Made by a program: the position numbers and the translations under genes. This document shows positions 11,975-23,081 of a DNA stretch of 64,000 nucleotides, piece after piece. The notes under the pieces were generated by a model. The model was given only the letters and a program-made list of their open reading frames with translations, was not told the origin of the DNA and did not search any database. Positions within the stretch are counted from its first letter, which is position 1. Each line of letters begins with the position of its first letter. Source of the stretch: Wolfiporia cocos (lineage: Eukaryota > Basidiomycota > Agaricomycetes > Polyporales > Phaeolaceae); NCBI GenBank assembly GCA_029448655.1, contig JACCLO010000005.1, positions 3,410,001-3,474,000 on the forward strand, given 5' to 3'.

Positions 11975-12535
11975 TGTCACAGAATTCCCGGTGGGGGGTT
12001 CTGGCATCCCTCGCTATAGGTTCTATGGGCGCCGCTAGGTGCGCGCGCGCCTCTCTAGTCCTTAGCCACCTCCAGCGCTCCGTTCTATGCCATCTAGATC
12101 ATCTGACCCACTAGTTTAGCGCTGTAGGGTAGCGCGCGCCTTAGGTACATCACACATGGTCACAGTAGTTACATGTAGCGTCACTAGCACATGACCCATT
12201 AGATACGGCGCACAGGCCCTCTCTTTAGGGTAGTACTAGTTAGCTCATCGCTCATGTATATATTACGACGAGATGTGGGTTAATACCCCATCTCTTAGAT
12301 TCTCGACAATGGGATCTCCCCTTACTCGCTAAGCACCTGTGTGACTCGCTGGCCCGGGGCCCCTATCTACTCTTCCTTGTCTGTGAACCAGCGACGCTAT
12401 GTCGGCGTACACTAGGGACGGCTCCGCCTCCCACGTAGCCTCTGCGCTCACCGCTAGCGCATCGGTTTATGGCCCTGTGGGGCGTTGTAGGGATCCCCCT
12501 GAGCCCAGGGGTAGCACAGAGGCGAGTCTGTGTCA
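11975..12535 (+). repeat. G2 3' LTR
   Basis: Same length (561 bp) and almost the same sequence as 10620-11180. It ends GTCTGTGTCA before TSD CTGTG. Confidence 0.88.
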
Positions 12536-14196
12536 CTGTGCGCGCATTATCTAAGAGGGCACATGACTATGTAACTAACGTGACCATGTGTGAGTGTGAC
12601 CGTAACGTGAGTACCTGAGACGCGCGCTACCCTACAGCGCTAACCTAACAGTCAGGTGACCTACAATATCTGGGAGTAACGTGGAGGTAACTAGCGAGCA
12701 GAGGGGCGGCGTATGCCTAGCGCCGCCCGTGCAACATATAGCGAGGGAGTCCAAACATGAACGTACAAAGTTTGTGACACTCAGGCGCAACACGCCTTCG
12801 CATAATTATGTCAACATGACCATACAGCACTATATTAGCAACAAGGCAATATCGCTATAGGTCATGGCCTCTTCGGCCTCCCACGGACTTGGCGTTCCCC
12901 AAGTCCCGGGCTTCTGCCATCACGGCGTTGCCCAAACACCGGACCTCGCCTCACGGCTAAGTCCAACGCATGTCCCGGTAACCATATGGACTGGTACATT
13001 AACACATGCCACGGTACTTCCGTCCAATGGCATAACGACCTCGGCGTCTCACCTTGGTCATCACACAAAGCACGGCCAATCACCATTATACCTCACGGTA
13101 TCCGGCAACCAGCTTCCTCTATACCCGGGCTGCGCCCGCGTTCCTAAGAGATAACACCACAAATCCCTCTCATACGATTGGTTCGGCCATTAGGGCCAAC
13201 CACGGCCATTCTATGTAGAGTCCAAACACATTAGATAAGATAAGCTTCGCCACTTGGCAAAGCCACATAACCCGGTAAGGTAACAGCTAGCTAGTAGCAC
13301 GTGACCCTCCCGCACACATGTATATAAGTAGGGGCTTGACGCCCTATAACTTTAGTTCTATTCTTCTCGGTGTCCGCCGTAGAAGTATCTCCACCACTCT
13401 GCTGCGCTGATAACCCTCCTCTCCAAGTCGCCTAGTACACAAGGATACAGGCTTGGTGAGTCCCACAGGACATCTGTGTCATCACCCGCAATAAGCTGAA
13501 TAAGCGCATCGCCGCCAAACAGGCTGCCAAGGCCGCCAAGGAGGCTGCTTCTTCTCTAGCACTCCGCCTCTCCAGCCCAGCGGCCGGCCCTTCTGTGCCG
13601 GCCAACCACTTGATCCTCGACCCTTCCCTCGTCTTTGGGAAAAAGAAGCCCCTCCAAGCATGTGATCAAGTCATTTCCATGCTAGAAGGCACCCTCACTC
13701 GCCTCACGCCCCTCGCCAATCACCCTCCTACGTACCCCAATTTCCATTTGGAAATGGATATCCGGTTCCACCGGATGGTAGTAGAATTAGAGGACTTGGT
13801 CGATAACGTAAAGGATAGAGTGAAACGGGGAAGGATCACCAATAAGATGTGGAGAATTATGAAGAAGTCCTGTAAGGACTTAGGAAAAATATCTTTCCTA
13901 GACTGGCGTACAGACTTAGGTCGTATAATAGCAGAATGTGTAGTGCTACAAATAAGTTTTGCCTATGGTGTAACCCAACCTGACAAGGTTGCAGGGCCCT
14001 CAATGACTTCGGTCAAAGAGGATATACTAGCGATTGTATAGTAGAAATACTATCATCTTTTAACTCTGAAACAGAGTGCTAGTGTGATCACAAACACGAA
14101 AGCTGCAGCTTTCCAACCATTTTATTCCTTCTTAAACGAATCTAAGACAATAAGAAACATAAGAAACTAACATCGTCACAAACAGATTCATAAACA

Positions 14197-16682
14197 ATGT
14201 CTTCCATCTCCTCTACCAGCCCTTCCCCCGCACCTTGCCACATGAGACTTAGGTCTCAAGGCATTGAAACTCCGCAAGGAGTGTCACAGACTTACCAGTC
14301 TGTGAGGACCTGCGCAGCAGGGGAGTCCAACGACGCCTAACAAGGCGGTGTACCCGTCGATCAGAGGTGAGTGTAGAGGCACATGGGTAATGCACGTCCA
14401 TTCCCTGACATGCGCCGACATAACTGACAAGCTCACAGACAAGCAAGACGACGGAGGCCCCCGGGGCAGAGACACGCATCACAGCGCAAGATAAGTAAGG
14501 GGTGTTATCCCATTGACGAGAATCTGAAGGATGGGTTGTAAGACCCATCCGCTGCTGCTTAAGTACATGTGGATACAGTAGAACGAGCCGCCCTAAAGTA
14601 CGAGTCCGTGCGCAAGTAACTAAGGGTGACTGTGATGTTATACTAACTAAGAGGTGACCTATCATGTGACGTACCTGGCACGCGCGCTGCCTAACGAGCG
14701 CTCGCCTACTGGGTCAGATGATCATGGAGGTATCTAGGGCGTGACTCGAGCGGTAACTAAGGAGAGAGGAACGCGCGCGCGTGCAGCGGCGCCCATACAA
14801 CCATAGCGAGGGATGCAGGTACCCCCTACAGGGTGAACCATGACAAGGAGCTGCTCCAGTGTGCCTTGAGGTGCTCAAAGAAGGCGAGGAAGAAGAGCTG
14901 GAGTACGAAGAGGAAGAACCCGCCCAACAGGCTGGTCCCTCCGGCTCCCCCAGCAACCCGCTTGGCAGCCAACCAGGGTCCCCCATTTTGGGGCACTTCC
15001 CAGCCCGCCACACTTGCCCAATCGGGGAGCATGTCCCCCTCCAAATGGAGTACACCGCCCCCACCCACCGGTCCAACCAAGAGGTTGAGCTCGGCCTCAA
15101 GTCGTACCTACCTGAGGCCGAACACCACAAGGTACAAGCCGACATCCACGGCGCCATCCTGGATGCTGCCATACAGCGAAGTGTGGCAATCAGCTTTGAC
15201 CAAAACGAGTCCCTGTCCTGGGTACTCGATGGAAGGTTCTCAAGGGTCCACAGCAAGGTGGATTCCCTCATTTGGCGGGTCAGTACGGTAGAGGTCATGA
15301 TTGAGGAAAGCAAACAGGATCTCTGACAGGAAATCCTGGGAGCAATCATGGAACTAGGCAAGGAACTCCAACAGGAGTACACCGCCAAAATTGCCAACCT
15401 GGAAATGGAACTCCGAAAGGAATACCGTAACCGGGTCGACGACCTCAAGGATGCTTTCACCGAGCAAATGGAGAAGGTCGACGAGGAACTCAGGAGGATT
15501 CACAAGAATCCCTCCGTTCCCAATCCTCCAGGCGTTCACACGCCACCTCCCGCACCGACTCCTCCCGCACCCGCACCCGCACTACCAGCAGCAGCGGTCC
15601 CCGCACTCCCCACCAACCTCAAAATCCCGCCTCCGCCCAAATTCTGTGGGTCATCTGGAAAGGTGACCGCCCAGGAATGGGTGGAAAAAATGGGTCTGTA
15701 CTTCAGTACACTCTGGATTTACGACAACCACGACCGCATCACCACCGCCCTATTCAGGGTCACTGGCGACGCCTACAGATTCTTCTCGCCTCTCATCAAG
15801 AAGGCAGGAGCAGGTGAGGCACTCAGTTCCTGGAACGAGTTTACCAAATTGGTACTCGTTCAATACGGTAAGATGACAGATAAGGAGATTGTGAAGAAGG
15901 AAATCCGCGGTTACTACGGCACCAAAGGAAAGGAACTCGCAGAAGGAAACTATTTCAACTACTGCAAACGGTTCCGTACCCTCGGCCACCTCTCGGAAAC
16001 TGCCAACAAGACATTGGTGTGGGAATTCATGGAAACTCTGCCGGAAAAGGTTAAGGACACCTTAAACGTCCTCGGCAAGACCCCATTCTTCAAGGCCCCC
16101 ACGGACATCGAGCCCCTCATCGACTTCACCCTGGAGATGTACCAAACATCTTACCCGGACAAGATTAAGGGTTCAATCTTCGAAAAGGCCGGAAAGAAGG
16201 ACTCGGCCCCCGCCGAAAAGAAGGACATGTTGTCTTCGGCTTCTGCAAAGAAGTTGGAGAAAAAGAAGGACAAAGGAAAGGCGCCCACCAAACCCGTTAC
16301 TGACTCCGCCAACGCCGTCTGCACATACTGCAAACAGACGGGACACTTCTTCAACAAGTGTCCAAAGCTGGTGGCTGACAAGGCAGCCAGAACCTTTGTT
16401 CCCGCTGAAAAGTGACGCGAAATGGAAAGGGCGAAGGAAGCGGCCAGCTCTGCCAAGAGCCCGGTTGCCCCTTCAGGTAGTGGAAGGGGACAGTCTTCTG
16501 GCAAGAAGACGTACTCAGCAGCCCCTTCAGATGGCAAGACGTATCGTGCCCAAACAATCTGGGAAGAAGTCACGGCTGACTCAAGTTCAGCAGGACCCTC
16601 GGCCTCCACCACCACCGTCACCAACGTAGGAACCATCTTGGTTCCCCTCACCCCCACTACACGTCTCGAAGATGTCTTGTGA
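14197..16682 (+). pseudogene. gag: Element A gag (interrupted, with two stops)
   Basis: ATG at 14197 opens MSSISSTSP.... A G-family LTR (14282-14845) interrupts it; frame is kept if the LTR and one TSD are disregarded. The rest matches B's gag: acidic stretch, coiled-coil-like region, capsid-like core (AQEWVEKMGLYF near 15670), a CCHC zinc knuckle CTYCKQTGHFFNKC near 16320-16361 and the C-terminal TRLEDVL. In-frame TGA stops at 15324-15326 and 16413-16415 each replace what is probably an Arg codon (CGA to TGA). The 3' end overlaps pol by 11 nt. Structural particle protein, non-functional here. Confidence 0.88.
14282..14845 (-). repeat. G-family solo LTR (minus) in gag of A
   Basis: It starts TGTCACAGACTTACCAGTCT and ends GAACCATGACA, with TSD AGGAG at 14277-14281 and 14846-14850. 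The TATA is degenerate (ttaagtacatg near 14560). It is 564 bp. Confidence 0.88.
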
Positions 16683-17125
16683 AGAATGCACCAGCCCCGC
16701 AGCAGCTGGGAGCTTACAGCTCCCTGAAGAAGAGCACCTCTACAAAGAGGCTTCACAAGGACCCCTTTTCTTGTGGGAAGAAAAGGCGGTCTCACGTCAC
16801 ATGGTATCCCATATCGGTATATTTGGAAGTTCCGTAACGGACTTCGCTCGGAGGACTCGGACACTAGCTACACGTGCCCCTCCTGTAAAATCTTTCTATC
16901 CTGACCCTCTCGCAACCCGGTTCTTTACTTTGTATAATGTACATGGAAACGATTCTCGAGACGATAATAAATCATTTACAATTGAAGTAGAACTATACGT
17001 GTACGGAAAGAAAGTCAACGCCATGGCCCTAATTGACAGCGGCGCATCTATAAGCGTGATTGATAAGAAACTCGTACATGAGGAAAAATTAGTAACTCAA
17101 AAACTAAATTCCCCATTGGAGATTC
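16672..17125 (+). pseudogene. pol: Element A pol, protease part, cut by element C
   Basis: This is a +1 frame relative to gag, opening MSCEECTSP... with its ATG overlapping the gag stop by 11 nt. It contains the retroviral aspartic protease motif LIDSGAS near 17029-17049. The frame stops where element C's 3' LTR begins (TGACACAG at 17126), with GATTC as the left flank. The rest of pol reappears from 31977. In B the ATG is ACG, so A may initiate pol differently. Confidence 0.85.
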
Positions 17126-17552
17126 TGACACAGTACTAGCTGTGGGACTCACCAATAAGCGATATAAGCTTTGAGGGGCTTAGAAGAGCTTGGGGGAGGG
17201 GCTAGTAAGGCGCAAGGGAAGTATGTGTTTACTCAATGCGATAGCAGAGAACAAATCTAAGGCTTGTCGGTAATTACAGCCTTACTTATATACATGTTGT
17301 GTTTGGTTATCCCTAAGGGAACCAAACAACCGGACGGTCTGTGCACTATGCAGCGAAATACAGCTAAGTCCTATCTACCTAGTAGACCGTGTGCGCCGGT
17401 AATGGCGGCACTAGTAATGAAGCCGAACATGTGATTAACTATATACCGGTATTGGGATATGAGTAATCTAAGTGCAGTTGGCTTGTGATATAATGCGGGC
17501 CGAAGGTCGTAAGCGTTGTGACATATCCCGAGGTCGGGAATTAGTAAGATGC

Positions 17553-19337
17553 TGTCACAGATTTATTCGTGCAACCCCCATTTTAGCCCTTTAGACCCCT
17601 ATATGCGGGTACTAGCCTTATAACTGAGGGCGCTACTGCGTCCCAAAAGTTATCGGATCATGTGACCTACTGAATTGGGGTCACGTGACCTACCAAACTT
17701 CTAGATTAGATAGCGGCACTACATACCAACACAGGTGCCTTGTCAGGTGCCCAAGATCTTATCTGGTTAAGGACTTAGTTGTCAAAGGCCTCCTGAGGCA
17801 TGACATCATCAAGAGTCCAGATCACTGACATCATTATGACATCAGGGCCCATACAGGTCCAGTCTATGACATCAGGCCTATCTTCAGAGGCCTATACTTA
17901 GCAGGTCCAATCACAGGGCTGAAACCTATCTACATAGTTACCCCTCCCACAGGTATTACATATATCAGAGAGGCCAGAACTGTATGATACCATCATCTAG
18001 ACCCAAGAACCACTATGACATCACATATGATGCAGTTATGAGGTCATGACTTACTAATAAATGCTAACAATAGCATTTCCACTTACCAAGCCATGGATTA
18101 GCCATGAGCACACCATTATGAGGCCATTATTGGCAATTATGATATATGCGCACAGACCAGCTACATTTAGGGCAGACATTGCTACCAGTAGTACAAGGTT
18201 TCCAAATATGTATATAACCAGGTGGTCTATGGTGCAGGCGCCCTAGTCACCGCTACTTTTGTACAAGTCTTACTGCTCGCTCAAACTGGCGCCTAGAAAT
18301 AATCGGTCTAGCCAAAATGCTCTAATTGAAGGTAGGAACAAAATGGCTAGGCGGATTTGTCTGAAAATCAAAGTTGAGAGATTTCTATGTCCGGATTTGG
18401 CCAGTGGTGGGAAAGTAATACCGTATATGGAAAGTAATGATAATTATACTCGTCTGACTCTCCAAATATGGTATATAGTCAAGCTGACGGGCAGTGAGAT
18501 CTTGAGACTTGTACCGACAAGCTCATATCAACATCCTCATCAATGCTAATGCATTTGGCTTGAAATATATTATCATAGTAATCGCAAAGGGATTTCGTGA
18601 CAGCACTCTAGAAAAATGTGATGAAACTGTTCAGCTCAGTGATATTTGGGCAAAATATACATGTGGCCTGCATCCTCAATGACCCTGAACAGGAGGTTTC
18701 TGTTCTTTGAATCTGGCTGATTTTCAAGTACGGATTCAACAGGTGCAGCAACCGGTTGCATCCGGGTCACATTCCCCATGATTTGGCATTTGCAGCTCAT
18801 CAACCCAATTGAATAGCCTTCTTGTTTACAAATCCTTTGCTGTGATGCGTGCAATTGCCACTTCCCAGCACTGAGCAGCGTTGGCTTCGCATGCTTTCTG
18901 TGTCTTATTCAAGCATGGGATGTAGTGAACTGGTAGATACATTAATATTGTGCCTGCCCTGTATCTACATCACTACGAGCATTCAAATTCGCATCTCCGG
19001 GCTGTGCCATACCCAAAGTGTTCGGTATCAGGGTGCAGAAAGTACCGGCGCCTATGTAACCCTTGCTTTAGGGTTAACGCGAAGTTGACCCAAGGATTTG
19101 GCCACTGTACAAAAGTAGCGGTGACTAGGGCGCCGGCACCATAGGGTCTAAAACCTTAGACTCAATATTCTAAGCATTCTACTATGAGTGTTGGGGGCGT
19201 TTCCCCTTTCCCTATTTCCTCTCCACCCTTTACCTCTTTGCCACCTGCTTGCCTTGAATAAGTCGCCTCCTAGTTGGTTTGCGACCTAAGTCCAGCTTGA
19301 ACCATAGGGATAAGACGTCACAAGGAGATCCGTGACA
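17553..19337 (+). repeat. LTR (plus), long U3, carrying a TIR element
   Basis: It starts TGTCACAGATTTATTCGTGC and ends GGAGATCCGTGACA. Flanks GATGC (17548-17552) and GACGC (19338-19342) form a TSD with one C/T transition. TATA 'atgtatataacc' near 18208, and a GTCTAA...TTAGAC hairpin at 19146-19161. A TIR element (18227-19144) lies between them. The net length is about 865 bp. It carries several 'tgacatca' motifs upstream of the TATA. Confidence 0.75.
18227..19144. mobile_element. TIR element, 918 bp, probable non-autonomous DNA transposon
   Basis: A 39-bp terminal inverted repeat, CTATGGTGC(A/C)GGCGCCC...TTTTGTACA, occurs at 18227-18265 and inverted at 19106-19144 with one mismatch. The flanks are GGT on both sides, a candidate 3-bp TSD. 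The interior ORFs (up to about 96 codons) show no transposase features. It is unlike every LTR here in composition and ends. The superfamily is not assignable from ends alone; 3-bp TSDs occur in CMC and PIF/Harbinger groups. Confidence 0.75.
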
Positions 19338-19564
19338 GACGCGTGACTTCGGAGATTAGTCCGCTGAGTAATCAACGCGTACAAGCGTGTTGTGGACGCG
19401 TTGTTATGGTCAGTGGACGTGTTACCGCGTTATGTACGTGTTGTTTGTGCAGGTGTACGTGTAGTATGGGCGCTTAACAGCGTAACCGTAAATATGCTCG
19501 TAGAAATACCAGAAAAATAGGTAAAAATACGGAAAAAATGGTAATATGTCCCAAAACTGTGACA

Positions 19565-19579
19565 TTACCCCCTCTTCAA
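19565..19579 (-). promoter_or_regulatory. Element C polypurine tract
   Basis: On the minus strand, TTGAAGAGGGGGTAA abuts the 3' LTR. The core GAAGAGGGGGTAA is the same in B and H. It is the expected primer site for plus-strand DNA synthesis. Confidence 0.8.
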
Positions 19580-19604
19580 GATTCGTAGTCCCTTACGGAT
19601 GCTA

Positions 19605-21719
19605 CTACTTGCCAGTTGAACCGAAACCAGAGGTACCTCGTTCAGTTTTTCGCTGTTCAAAATACCCCTTGCCATGTATAGTGATGTGTGTCACGGATGT
19701 ATCCAGGGGATCACTGTATGTCCCTCACTATAGGTTGTATGGGCAGCGCTAGGCGTATGCCGCTCCGCTACTCCTTAGTTACCTCCACGTCGCGCTCATA
19801 GTATATGGATCACCTGATCGCCTGGTTAGCGCTGTAGGGTAGCACGCGCCTCAGGTACAGACACACTATGGTCACACTAGTTACACCGTTACAAGTAGTT
19901 ACATATCATGTGTCCTCTTACATAATGCGCGCACAGGCCATTAGTTTAGGGCGGCCATTACTGGCCAGCTACTGATGTATAAGTACGGCGGATGAGGACT
20001 TACATCCTCATCCTTAAGATTCTCGTCAATGCACATAGTGCCTCTCTTACTATTGCTGTGATGCCTGCTGGCCCGGGGCCCACATCTCGTTGTACTTGTC
20101 TGTGAGCCGCCGCCGCTATCTCGACGTACACAAGGGAATGGTAGTGCATTACCCATGTTGCCTCTGCGTTCAGCGCTGGCGCGGTGCCTTATAGACTCGT
20201 CTTATGGCGTGTATGGTTCCCCCTGAGCCCAGGGGTAGCACAGACGTAAGTCTGTGACAATGTGAGGGTCTTTCGCTACCTCACATATGAGCTGGGCAAT
20301 TTTGTCGCCTGCCCGGATGTCTATGCTGATGTCACTATGGTTCCAAAGAATGATAATGACTTCACCCTGATAGTTGTGGTCGATTACACTACCCATTACG
20401 TCAATGCCCTTGCGGGCCATGCCGGAGCGGGGTGCAATTCTGCCATAGGTGCCGAAGGGGACTTGGATTTTAAGTTTGGTGTTGAACTCCGCCTGTCCCT
20501 TTGCAGGGAGGACGTCACCGGTTGCGGTGAAGAGGTCAAATCCTACTGAATCCGATGTGCCTTTTTTGGGCATGTGTCCACCTTCACCGACTTCAATTTT
20601 CAGGTCAGCATTTTCCGGAGTAGAAGCGAGCATCCATCCCCCTTCGGGGTGACGCTTAAACTTCTGCTTGGGCTCATTTTTGTGGTCGTCTCAGTATTGC
20701 GGCCAGTCGTCGGGCCATACGCATTCGTCTGCTTCCCAGTCGGGTGAGTCAGGGTCAAACACGTGTATGGTTTCCTTTTGACGGGCCGATCTTCTCAGAG
20801 GTTGTTCCATATCGGGGACATTATGGGTGCGTTTATACTCCATTAGGAGGTCAAACGCCGTTGATAGATCGGGTTCATGAATTCAGGAGTCATCGTTATC
20901 CGAAAATCCTTTCCATCGGATGCGGTATTCCGTTTTCCCGGCTCTGATGCGGTGATCCACGATCTTTTCAATTTCCCATTCCTCTTCCCCGTCCACCATT
21001 TCTGGTTGGACTTCTGGTTTCTTTTGTAAGACCGGGTCCTTGTAAGCGACCAGCTTAGAGGCATGGAACACGGGGTGGTAAGCCCTGTATTGTTCGTCCA
21101 TGTGCACCCTGACTGTGACCGGAGATAATTTTTCAATAATCTTAAATGGTCCCAGGTAACGTGGACTAAGATTCCTTTCGGAATCTTGCCAGCTGCGTGC
21201 ATCGATCAGAACTTTATCGCCGACTTGAATGGTATGGCGCATGTTCCTTGGTCGTAATACCAGGTCCAGCGTTCAGAAGCTATTTTCATAGCCACCTTTG
21301 CTTGGTCTTGAGTGGACCATCTCTGGTAAGCAATTTCATTGAGGTCCCTAGATTGGGTAGGTCTCAAGTCAGTTGGTCCTGCATTGGGATGCCTTTCATA
21401 TTCCACGAAGAACGGACTATTCTTAGTTGTCTCACTAGCCGCATTATTGTATGTGAATTCTGCGGTGGGGAGATAGAATACCCAGTTATCCTTTTGAACT
21501 ACGTTGATGTAACATCGAAGGTATTGTTCTAAGGTCTGGTTGACTCTTTCAGTCTGTCCGTCTGCTTGTGGGTGGTAAGCCGTTGTCATTGATCGTTGGA
21601 TACCTAATTGTTCACACCATTCCTTGAACAGGTTAGCGGCGAACTGTGGTCCCCGGTCCGATATGATTTGTTTCGGAAGTCCGTGAATCGGATAGATTCT
21701 AAGGTATAGCAAATTCACT
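19605..21719 (-). pseudogene. pol: Element C pol 3' part: integrase core, chromodomain, dUTPase
   Basis: From right to left this holds the integrase core end (ISDRGPQFAA and HPQADGQTERVNQ), the GPF/Y motif (YLGPFKII), a chromodomain (EYRIRWKGF) and dUTPase motifs (SVGFDLFTA, APRSG, GSVIDHNYQGE, GDKIAQL, GFGSTGK at the end). A frameshift lies near 21240. Stops lie at 20883-20885 (Trp position) and 20691-20693 (Arg position). A G-family LTR (19689-20259) splits the last dUTPase motif from the rest. The final TAG is at 19605-19607. Pol processing and integration functions are lost. Confidence 0.85.
19689..20259 (+). repeat. G-family solo LTR (plus) in dUTPase of C
   Basis: It starts TGTCACGGATGTATCCAGGG and ends AAGTCTGTGACA, with TSD ATGTG at 19684-19688 and 20260-20264. 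TATA 'gatgtataagtac' near 19975, with a GGATGAGG...CCTCATCC hairpin after it. It is 571 bp. Confidence 0.9.
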
Positions 21720-21724
21720 AGTTC

Positions 21725-22203
21725 TGACCCAGAAACTCACTTGTGTGTCTTTTGGAGACGGTTTAGTTGCAACAAGAGAAGAAACTAAGTAGCAATAGGT
21801 AGTAGAGCTAATGCGACGGGGTAGAGCAATGAATTGTTCTAAGGTCTTACGCCTTAGATGAGCAGCTTATATACACATGTGGGATCCGTTCAGATAAGCA
21901 TGCCCTAATGTAATGGGTCTGTGCGCACCAGCGGTAATGCTGTGCGCTTACAGGAGAATGAGTCACGTTGACTATTTCTTAAGTCATATGACGTGTGAGT
22001 CATAGGCCGATCGGTATATACAGCGGGCCGCTGACAAGAACGTTATGAGTCAGGTATTCTAGTACCTTCGAGAGGATTCGAGAAGAGTGACGTTTCGTGG
22101 TTAGGTTTTATAACTACGTTGCATAGGACTTGTCGTAAGACAAGTCGGAGAAATTTGATATAAATTCGGGAAAAATTAGGTAAATGCCTAGAAAACTGTG
22201 ACA
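21725..22203 (-). repeat. Element H 3' LTR
   Basis: TGACCCAGAAACTCACTTGT...GAAAACTGTGACA, 479 bp. It is directly followed on the right by the purine tract complement. It differs from the other H LTR at 'gacAagaac' and 'attcGgg'. Confidence 0.9.
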
Positions 22204-22217
22204 TTACCCCCTCTTCA
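22204..22217 (-). promoter_or_regulatory. Element H polypurine tract
   Basis: Minus strand TGAAGAGGGGGTAA next to the 3' LTR, matching B's tract. This supports use of the same reverse transcriptase. Confidence 0.8.
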
Positions 22218-22244
22218 GGCTTTTTAGTCCCTAAAAAGATATTT

Positions 22245-23081
22245 CTATCTTCCTGTAGAGCCGAAAGCTCCTTCTTTTCTAGTTCCCATGTTTCCATACC
22301 TGGCATCGTAGGCTTTGATGCTGGATATGTTGACTTCAGGGTTGGGTACTGGCAATATTAGCAATTGTGCTATTTTGTCAGTGGAGTTCACATGATAGTA
22401 GTCGTTACCGAAGTTCCTGATCATAACTTTGATTTCTCCTCGGTAATCCCAATCGATTACTCCTCCAACGACCAGTAGGTCTCTTTTTGCCATACTTGAT
22501 CGCGTCATTAGTTGACCATAGTGCCCGTACGGCAGTAGGATTTTTAATCCTGTTTCTATAGTCTCTAACTTTCCTGGAGGGATAGCCACATCTTTGGACG
22601 ACGTGATGTCGTATCCTGCCGAGTGGCTAGTTCCTTTTTCTGGGTATGCCAGAGAACTTCCTTGTTCTATGTTAAAGTCCTTGGCAAACATAAGATAGTC
22701 GTTGAAAACTATGTCGTCATCGACGAAGTTTCCATACGGGTCTCTTTTTACCCATCGAGAAGTGGGTTTGAGAGGTTTTTCAGGTCTCTCTTCATCAGAG
22801 TCATAACCCTCCGATTCGTCTTCGTTGACGTCATCGTTCATTAACGGCCAGTCGTCTGGATAGATGTAACGGTCTCCTACTTTCCAGTTGGGATCGTCTT
22901 CTGGGTCTGCGACGCGAACTTGGTGTTCGTCTACAGCTTGATTTGTCATTGATACTTGATGTATTATGACCGGTTTATTCTGTTGACGGGTACTCCGTCG
23001 TGGTGCCTCGTCGAAAGACTTTGCTTTGTATTCATTTACAATTTCTTCAGCACCTGTTAAGTTGGTTCGTTCGGCGGGCAT
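22245..23081 (-). CDS. dUTPase protein of element H (278 aa)
   Basis: The C-terminal half (about residues 145-278) is a trimeric-type dUTPase, which hydrolyses dUTP to dUMP and pyrophosphate. Motif 1 SAGYDITSS, motif 2 TRSSMAK, motif 3 GGVIDWDYRGE with the catalytic Asp, motif 4 DKIAQLLI and motif 5 EGAFGSTGR are all present. The N-terminal half is an acidic linker that aligns in character with the segment between chromodomain and dUTPase in element B's pol (EYKAKSF...RRSTRQ against EYKASHA...RRSARR). The ORF therefore looks like a pol 3' end that has gained its own start codon. A usual dUTPase is about 140-170 aa; the extra length is this linker. The frame is open and there is no sign of decay. 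It may supply dUTPase to particles in trans, or be a relic; its intactness favours use. Confidence 0.85.
   Translation of the reverse strand: MPAERTNLTGAEEIVNEYKAKSFDEAPRRSTRQQNKPVIIHQVSMTNQAVDEHQVRVADPEDDPNWKVGDRYIYPDDWPLMNDDVNEDESEGYDSDEERPEKPLKPTSRWVKRDPYGNFVDDDIVFNDYLMFAKDFNIEQGSSLAYPEKGTSHSAGYDITSSKDVAIPPGKLETIETGLKILLPYGHYGQLMTRSSMAKRDLLVVGGVIDWDYRGEIKVMIRNFGNDYYHVNSTDKIAQLLILPVPNPEVNISSIKAYDARYGNMGTRKEGAFGSTGR

Larger units (their letters stand above)
10620..12535 (+). mobile_element. Element G2: complete non-coding LTR element (TRIM-like)
   Basis: Two 561-bp LTRs (10620-11180 and 11975-12535) differ at only one adjacent pair of bases that I can see (gcgTGtcgg against gcgCAtcgg). They flank a 794-bp interior, with TSD CTGTG at 10615-10619 and 12536-12540. 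A primer site (11182-11193) and a purine tract (GAGAGGGGGGGTAA, ending 11974) are in place. No long or family-like ORF is present in the interior, so it must depend on another element's proteins. LTR similarity indicates recent movement. Confidence 0.85.
10299..12779 (-). repeat. G-family LTR (minus) carrying element G2
   Basis: It starts TGACACAGATGTACTCATCT and ends AAAGTTTGTGACA, with TSD CTCAG at 10294-10298 and 12780-12784. TATA 'cttatacatgtg' near 10569. It is interrupted by the complete element G2 (10620-12535), and the net length is about 560 bp. Confidence 0.85.
9909..13481 (+). repeat. T-family solo LTR (plus) in ORF1 of A
   Basis: It starts TGTCACAGATTTATCTGGGG and ends GGACATCTGTGTCA, with TSD TCACC at 9904-9908 and 13482-13486. 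The TATA 'catgtatataagtagg' is near 13318. It is interrupted by a G-family LTR at 10299-12779, and the net length is about 1087 bp. Confidence 0.9.
7993..14041 (+). pseudogene. Element A ORF1 (upstream of gag), split by two LTR insertions
   Basis: The segments 7993-8016, 9588-9908 and 13487-14041 read in one frame from ATG (MPRVTR...) to TAG, 299 codons with no stop if the two LTRs and one copy of each TSD are ignored. B's ORF1 counted from the equivalent methionine is also 299 aa. Seen in the protein: a proline-rich stretch (PAPRPPKPVP), a Lys/Ala-rich helix region, a central 'MLEGTLTRLTP' block and a charged C-terminal part ending 'DILAIV'. I recognise no family. A start at 7970 would be out of frame because of a one-base difference from B. 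It is interrupted and therefore not functional here. See the B copy for discussion. Confidence 0.75.
17126..19564 (-). repeat. 3' LTR of element C (E family), interrupted
   Basis: It starts TGACACAGTACTAGCTGTGG and ends CCCAAAACTGTGACA, directly followed by the purine tract complement. TATA 'cttatatacatg' near 17283, with a TAAGGC...GCCTTA hairpin and 'gagaacaaatctaagg' marking the transcript start. An LTR at 17553-19337 interrupts it, and the net length is about 649 bp. Confidence 0.88.

Noticed and set aside
11582..12007. 141-aa ORF on the minus strand of G2
   Set aside because: It is antisense to the element, GC-driven, runs into the 3' LTR and has no domain.
14714..15460. 248-aa minus-strand ORF over element A's gag
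   Set aside because: It is a shadow of the gag frame, spans an LTR junction and is low in complexity (Ser-rich).
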